A stretch of DNA of 64,000 nucleotides, from NCBI RefSeq assembly GCF_041227145.1, contig NZ_JBGFSP010000012.1, positions 171,181-235,180 of the forward strand, written 5' to 3'. This document shows, piece after piece, positions 59,663 to 64,000 of this stretch. Made by a program: the position numbers and the translations under genes. Within the stretch, counting starts at the first letter, position 1. Every line of letters starts with the position of its first letter. The notes under the pieces are model-generated. The model made no database searches. It saw only the letters and a program-made list of their open reading frames with translations, and had not been told where the DNA came from. This DNA comes from Bacteroides sp. AN502(2024) (lineage in GTDB: Bacteria; Bacteroidota; Bacteroidia; Bacteroidales; Bacteroidaceae).

Positions 59663-62410
59663 ATGAAAAAGACAATTTCTCAAGTTGTATCCGAGCGCAT
59701 CCTTATTCTGGATGGGGCAATGGGTACAATGATTCAACAATATAATCTTAAAGAAGAAGATTTTCGTGGTGAACGCTTTGCGCATATTCCCGGACAGCTG
59801 AAAGGGAATAATGATCTATTATGTTTGACACGACCCGATGTGATTCAGGATATTCATCGTAAATATCTGGAAGCGGGTGCGGATATCATCGAGACCAATA
59901 CGTTTAGTTCGACCACTGTTTCCATGGTTGATTATCATGTGGAAGAATACGTACGTGAGATGAATCTGGCAGCCGTAAAACTAGCCCGTGATCTTGCTGA
60001 CGAGTACACTGCAAAGAATCCCGATAAACCTCGTTTTGTAGCCGGTTCTGTAGGACCGACCAATAAGACTTGTTCTATGAGTCCCGATGTGAATAACCCG
60101 GCTTATCGTGCTTTGAGTTATGACGAATTGGCTACATCCTATCAGCAACAGATGGAAGCAATGCTTGAAGGTGGGGTAGACGCCATTCTGATTGAGACAA
60201 TCTTTGATACTCTAAATGCCAAAGCTGCAATTTTTGCTGCTGAACAAGCTATGAAAACGACAGGCGTGGAAGTACCTGTCATGTTATCTGTAACGGTGTC
60301 CGATATTGGCGGACGAACATTGTCCGGTCAGACATTGGATGCATTTCTTGCTTCTGTACAACATGCCAATATCTTTTCTGTCGGCTTGAACTGCTCATTC
60401 GGTGCCCGTCAGTTGAAACCATTTCTGGAACAGTTGGCAGCTCATGCACCTTATTATATTAGTGCCTATCCGAATGCCGGATTACCGAACAGTCTGGGTA
60501 AGTATGACCAGACACCTGCGGATATGGCTCATGAAGTGAGAGAATATATTGAAGAAGGATTAGTCAATATTATTGGTGGTTGTTGTGGTACGACAGATGA
60601 ATATATTGCTGAATATCAGTTGCTTGTAGAAGATGCTAGACCACATGTTCCTGCTTCTGCACCAGATTGCATGTGGCTTTCCGGACTTGAATTATTGGAA
60701 GTTAAACCAGAAATTAACTTTGTAAATGTCGGTGAACGTTGCAACGTAGCCGGTTCACGTAAGTTTCTCCGTCTGGTAAACGAAAAGAAATATGATGAAG
60801 CTCTCTCCATCGCCCGTCAACAAGTGGAAGACGGTGCCTTGGTGATTGACGTCAATATGGACGACGGACTGTTGGACGCAAAAACAGAGATGGTTACTTT
60901 CCTGAATCTTATCATGTCCGAACCGGAAATAGCCCGTGTTCCGGTAATGATTGACTCTTCCAAATGGGAAGTGATTGAAGCCGGCTTGAAATGTCTGCAA
61001 GGAAAGTCAATCGTTAACTCTATTTCCCTGAAAGAAGGCGAGGAGGTTTTCCTTGAACATGCCCGTATCATTCGCCAATATGGAGCGGCAACCGTTGTAA
61101 TGGCTTTCGATGAGAAAGGACAGGCAGATACAGCCGCCCGTAAAATAGAAGTTTGCGAACGGGCTTATCGTCTTTTGGTAGATAAAGTAGGTTTTAATCC
61201 TCATGATATTATTTTTGACCCCAATGTGCTTGCTGTAGCCACAGGGATTGAAGAGCATAATAACTATGCTGTGGATTTTATTGAAGCTACTTCATGGATC
61301 AAAAAGAACCTTCCGGGTGCTCATGTTAGCGGAGGAGTCAGTAACCTTTCTTTCTCTTTCCGTGGCAATAATTATATCCGTGAGGCGATGCACGCTGTAT
61401 TCCTTTATCATGCCATTCAGCAAGGAATGGACATGGGGATTGTGAATCCGGGAACTTCTGTGTTATATAGTGATATTCCGACCGATGTATTGGAGAAGAT
61501 AGAAGATGTTGTCTTGAATCGTCGTCCGGATGCAGCGGAACGTCTGATAGAATTGGCGGAATCTCTGAAAGCAACTATGAACGGAACTGCCGGACAACCG
61601 GCCGCCAAACAAGATGTGTGGAGAGAAGAATCCGTTCAGGAACGCTTGAAATATGCTTTGATGAAAGGAGTTGGAGATTTCCTTGAAAAGGATTTGGCGG
61701 AAGCATTGCCGCTTTATGATAAAGCGGTTGATGTGATTGAAGGGCCGTTGATGGATGGAATGAATTATGTAGGCGAGTTGTTTGGTGCCGGTAAGATGTT
61801 TCTTCCTCAGGTTGTGAAAACTGCCCGTACGATGAAGAAAGCTGTAGCTATCCTGCAACCGATTATTGAATCGGAAAAAGTGGAAGGAAGTGTTTCGGCA
61901 GGAAAAGTGTTGTTGGCAACAGTGAAGGGTGATGTGCACGATATTGGAAAAAATATTGTAGCGGTAGTGATGGCTTGCAATGGTTATGATATTGTAGACC
62001 TGGGAGTGATGGTGCCTGCAGAAACTATTGTACAGCGTGCTATTGAAGAAAAAGTGGATATGATTGGGTTGAGCGGTTTGATTACTCCCTCTTTGGAAGA
62101 AATGGTACATGTAGCTATGGAACTCGAAAAAGCAGGACTGGATATTCCTCTTTTGATTGGTGGAGCTGCTACATCGAAAATGCATACGGCATTGAAGATT
62201 GCTCCTGTCTATCATGCACCGGTGGTACATCTGAAAGACGCTTCTCTGAATGCAAGTGTGGCTTCCAAATTGTTAAATCCGCAGTTGAAAGCCGAACTGG
62301 TGAAAGAACTGAAGACAGAATACGAGGTACTCCGCGAAAAAAGCGGTTTACTGAAACGTGAAACTGTTTCGTTGGAAGAAGCTCAGAAAAATAAGTTGAA
62401 TCTGTTTTAG
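59663..62410 (+). CDS. metH: Cobalamin-dependent methionine synthase MetH, short form
   Basis: A 915-residue enzyme making methionine from homocysteine. Order: homocysteine domain (1 to about 330, [14 protein letters not shown]; zinc Cys in GLNCSFGA and the [11 protein letters not shown] pair), folate/pterin domain (about 350-620, [20 protein letters not shown]), cap domain (about 650-740), and cobalamin domain with [10 protein letters not shown] near 756 (His ligand). It ends soon after the cobalamin domain, so the C-terminal AdoMet reactivation domain of E. coli MetH (1227 residues) is missing. In Bacteroides that domain is, as I recall, encoded elsewhere. No B12 riboswitch is visible in the 87 bases upstream. 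Confidence 0.94.
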   Translation: MKKTISQVVSERILILDGAMGTMIQQYNLKEEDFRGERFAHIPGQLKGNNDLLCLTRPDVIQDIHRKYLEAGADIIETNTFSSTTVSMVDYHVEEYVREMNLAAVKLARDLADEYTAKNPDKPRFVAGSVGPTNKTCSMSPDVNNPAYRALSYDELATSYQQQMEAMLEGGVDAILIETIFDTLNAKAAIFAAEQAMKTTGVEVPVMLSVTVSDIGGRTLSGQTLDAFLASVQHANIFSVGLNCSFGARQLKPFLEQLAAHAPYYISAYPNAGLPNSLGKYDQTPADMAHEVREYIEEGLVNIIGGCCGTTDEYIAEYQLLVEDARPHVPASAPDCMWLSGLELLEVKPEINFVNVGERCNVAGSRKFLRLVNEKKYDEALSIARQQVEDGALVIDVNMDDGLLDAKTEMVTFLNLIMSEPEIARVPVMIDSSKWEVIEAGLKCLQGKSIVNSISLKEGEEVFLEHARIIRQYGAATVVMAFDEKGQADTAARKIEVCERAYRLLVDKVGFNPHDIIFDPNVLAVATGIEEHNNYAVDFIEATSWIKKNLPGAHVSGGVSNLSFSFRGNNYIREAMHAVFLYHAIQQGMDMGIVNPGTSVLYSDIPTDVLEKIEDVVLNRRPDAAERLIELAESLKATMNGTAGQPAAKQDVWREESVQERLKYALMKGVGDFLEKDLAEALPLYDKAVDVIEGPLMDGMNYVGELFGAGKMFLPQVVKTARTMKKAVAILQPIIESEKVEGSVSAGKVLLATVKGDVHDIGKNIVAVVMACNGYDIVDLGVMVPAETIVQRAIEEKVDMIGLSGLITPSLEEMVHVAMELEKAGLDIPLLIGGAATSKMHTALKIAPVYHAPVVHLKDASLNASVASKLLNPQLKAELVKELKTEYEVLREKSGLLKRETVSLEEAQKNKLNLF

Positions 62411-62508
62411 ATAGTATCACAATGAAAACAATCGGTTTCTTATGTCGATAATATCTTCTCATGTAGAAGTGTGTGTGGAATATTCAGTAAATGTTCCCCC
62501 CAAATACC

Positions 62509-62551
62509 ATGGCATATGAAGATGATAGAGTATAATCACTTCATATGCCAT
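62509..62551. terminator. Bidirectional hairpin between metH and the transposase
   Basis: A perfect 13-bp stem: atggcatatgaag (62509-62521) and cttcatatgccat (62539-62551) with a 17-base loop. It lies between convergent genes; a T-rich stretch follows. Confidence 0.6.
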
Positions 62552-62656
62552 TATTATTGTCATTTTTCTGTATATTCTCATATACTCTTATCTGACAATA
62601 CATGAAGTTCCGGAAGAAGTCTTCTGACCTCTTCTGATTCTTTCAGTAAACTCATA

Positions 62657-63976
62657 TCATGCAGCTTTCCCCGTTCTGTTCCTGATCTTGTCAATCACCA
62701 GTATGGCATTTGCTGTATGTATTCCGAAGAAAATCCACAGGATTTCCGTCTTCTTGTTCCTTGCCTTTATCCTTGCGAGCGAGTAATGTTGCTTTTGAGT
62801 GCCGAAGCTTCCTTCAAGCCGTGTGGCCCTTTCTTTTGAGAGTTCGCTTCTAAGCAGCTTCCTCAAAGGCTCATCTTTGCCCTCCCTTCCCTTGCGCACA
62901 AAGGATGTGGATATCCCATATTTAGTACAGAACTTTCTGTTGGCATTATTGGCATATATGGAATCGGCAGCCACACATCTTACCCTTACATTCATCAGCT
63001 TCTGCTGCATACGGATACAGTCCTTCAAGCGTATCCCCTCATTGAAAGCCTTGAACGAGAGGTGTTCGATGAACGATATGCCGTCTATCTGTATATTATT
63101 GACCTTTGCACCGAACTCGACGGACTTGGTTTCCTTGCCTCTGACGATGGGACGTACATAATGACGGTCGATGCTTATGATGCGGTCACTGACTTTTCGC
63201 CCTTCAAACATTTCCTTTTCCTGTACAAGCACCTTTCTGATGATGGAAAGACGCTTATGGTAATCCTGCGTATATCGGAGTAAAGCACCGTACTCGCTAT
63301 GGAGCCCATCCCTTTGACTGAGGAGCTTTTCAAGAAGCTTGATCATACGGCGCTTAAGCATTCTTGTCCTTGAAGCTCTCCTCTTTCTTTTCTTGCAGTA
63401 GGACAGATAGGATTCCGCCACATTCCTGTATTTGTTGCGCGGACGCCTTATGCCCAGATCCCTGCAATGCCGGCATATATGCCTGTAGAGCCATTCGATG
63501 CTTTCCCAAAGGAGTTTCATGTCCGTAGGAAAACGCATGTGGCTCTCATAGCATGTGGCATCGGTCATGCAGACGTGAAGGTTATCAAGATAAGGTTTCC
63601 AGTGTGAAGCCAGGATCTCCTGGAAGGAATCAATGTCAAGGCGGGATGCTATCTCATTACGGATGGCACTGACTATCTTGAAGTTGGTTATGGGAAGGGA
63701 CGGGGGGATCATGATTCCACAGAACATCTGGTAGTGTATGTTCCCGTTCAGATGTTCCACCAGTTTCCTGTCGGAGAATCCGGTGTATGCCTTCAGGACC
63801 ATAAGGGCGATCTTTGCGGAAGGACTGAATATGTTCCTGCGGCCCCAACGTTGTTCAGACAGGCCTGCGGCTTTTGCCATACGATCAAATGGAAAGACCG
63901 AATGAAGCCTGCCAAGCTCACTCTCATGAAAACTCTTGCGGCATTTTTCCAGAATATCAAATTCTGTAAAGCCCAA
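62657..63976 (-). CDS. DDE transposase of an IS1182/IS5-like insertion sequence
   Basis: A 439-residue transposase with an N-terminal DUF772-like domain (RWGRRNIFSPSAKIALMVLK, YTGFSDRKLVEHLNGNIHYQ). The catalytic DDE core has first Asp in VCMTDATCYESHMRFPTD (about 137), second Asp in CVAADSIYAN (about 335) and Glu in TRLEGSFGTQKQHYSLARIK (about 388). A long coiled-coil insertion (about 195-265) lies between. The gene appears intact. The element's right end lies at or beyond the window edge, so I could not confirm terminal repeats. Confidence 0.82.
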   Translation of the reverse strand: MGFTEFDILEKCRKSFHESELGRLHSVFPFDRMAKAAGLSEQRWGRRNIFSPSAKIALMVLKAYTGFSDRKLVEHLNGNIHYQMFCGIMIPPSLPITNFKIVSAIRNEIASRLDIDSFQEILASHWKPYLDNLHVCMTDATCYESHMRFPTDMKLLWESIEWLYRHICRHCRDLGIRRPRNKYRNVAESYLSYCKKRKRRASRTRMLKRRMIKLLEKLLSQRDGLHSEYGALLRYTQDYHKRLSIIRKVLVQEKEMFEGRKVSDRIISIDRHYVRPIVRGKETKSVEFGAKVNNIQIDGISFIEHLSFKAFNEGIRLKDCIRMQQKLMNVRVRCVAADSIYANNANRKFCTKYGISTSFVRKGREGKDEPLRKLLRSELSKERATRLEGSFGTQKQHYSLARIKARNKKTEILWIFFGIHTANAILVIDKIRNRTGKAA

Positions 63977-64000
63977 AGTTGGGTGGATTTCTGAAATTTT

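Noticed and set aside
1-64000. CRISPR arrays, tRNA or rRNA genes
   Set aside because: I saw no regularly spaced repeats of CRISPR length and no cloverleaf or rRNA sequence. A dedicated scan was not possible.

Overview
The window is chromosome from a gut Bacteroides close to the B. thetaiotaomicron / B. ovatus group. This is an inference from gene content: a SusC/RagA receptor with a polysaccharide lyase, UpxY, DUF4248, VirE_N and DUF3987 proteins, NigD-like lipoproteins, and repeated promoter boxes of the Bacteroidota type (TAnnTTTG, sometimes with an upstream TTTG/TTG about 20 bases away). No search could be run, so family names come from motif recognition.

Layout. (1) 1-5.3 kb: the start of a polysaccharide utilisation locus read leftwards (heparinase II/III-type lyase, large glycan-binding lipoprotein, SusC cut by the window edge). 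(2) 5.4-13.4 kb: a gene graveyard (small orphan ORF, DUF4143 ATPase remnant, MITE-like repeat), then TrpB2, the TrkH/TrkA potassium uptake pair, a GH2 enzyme and a lipoprotein. (3) 13.4-36 kb: a capsule island. A tyrosine recombinase lies beside a 251-bp segment bounded by perfect 20-bp inverted repeats. The segment carries a consensus promoter that, as assembled, points away from the capsule genes, so the locus appears to be in the OFF phase. Then come UpxY, a first Wza-like lipoprotein, a DUF4248/DUF3987/VirE_N module, a dead initiating-transferase fragment, a second Wza, a Wzc-type tyrosine kinase, an inserted GHKL-ATPase plus STAS-like pair, a damaged IS66 element, an initiating sugar transferase, two GT4 enzymes, a probable polymerase, a DUF6625 enzyme, a pyruvyl transferase, an Fe-S/F420-type protein, a flippase and a decayed GT2. 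(4) 36-39 kb: nucleotidyltransferase scraps around a compact two-gene operon (AAA ATPase plus a small protein with TOPRIM-like acidic motifs), a candidate defence system, and a dead AAA/PD-(D/E)XK gene. (5) 39-50 kb: a small envelope operon, a SPOR lipoprotein, then a complete sulfate-activation and sulfotransfer cluster (cysQ, SLC13 permease, cysC, cysD, cysN, sulfotransferase, PCMD protein) and an OmpA-family porin. (6) 50-62.4 kb: housekeeping genes (ruvX, a frameshifted def, a TPR protein, thrS-infC-rpmI-rplT, a 6S-like RNA, a ferredoxin/flavodoxin protein, smpB, short metH), ending in an IS transposase.

How it works together. The capsule genes form one leftward-to-rightward transcription unit whose expression probably depends on inversion of the promoter segment by the neighbouring recombinase and on UpxY-mediated antitermination. 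The sulfur cluster makes PAPS and removes PAP but contains no PAPS or sulfite reductase, so here it appears to serve sulfonation of an acceptor rather than cysteine synthesis. The strongest candidates for new biology are the ATPase/TOPRIM-like operon at 36.5-38.2 kb and the ATPase/STAS pair parked inside the capsule locus between two IS66-type ends.
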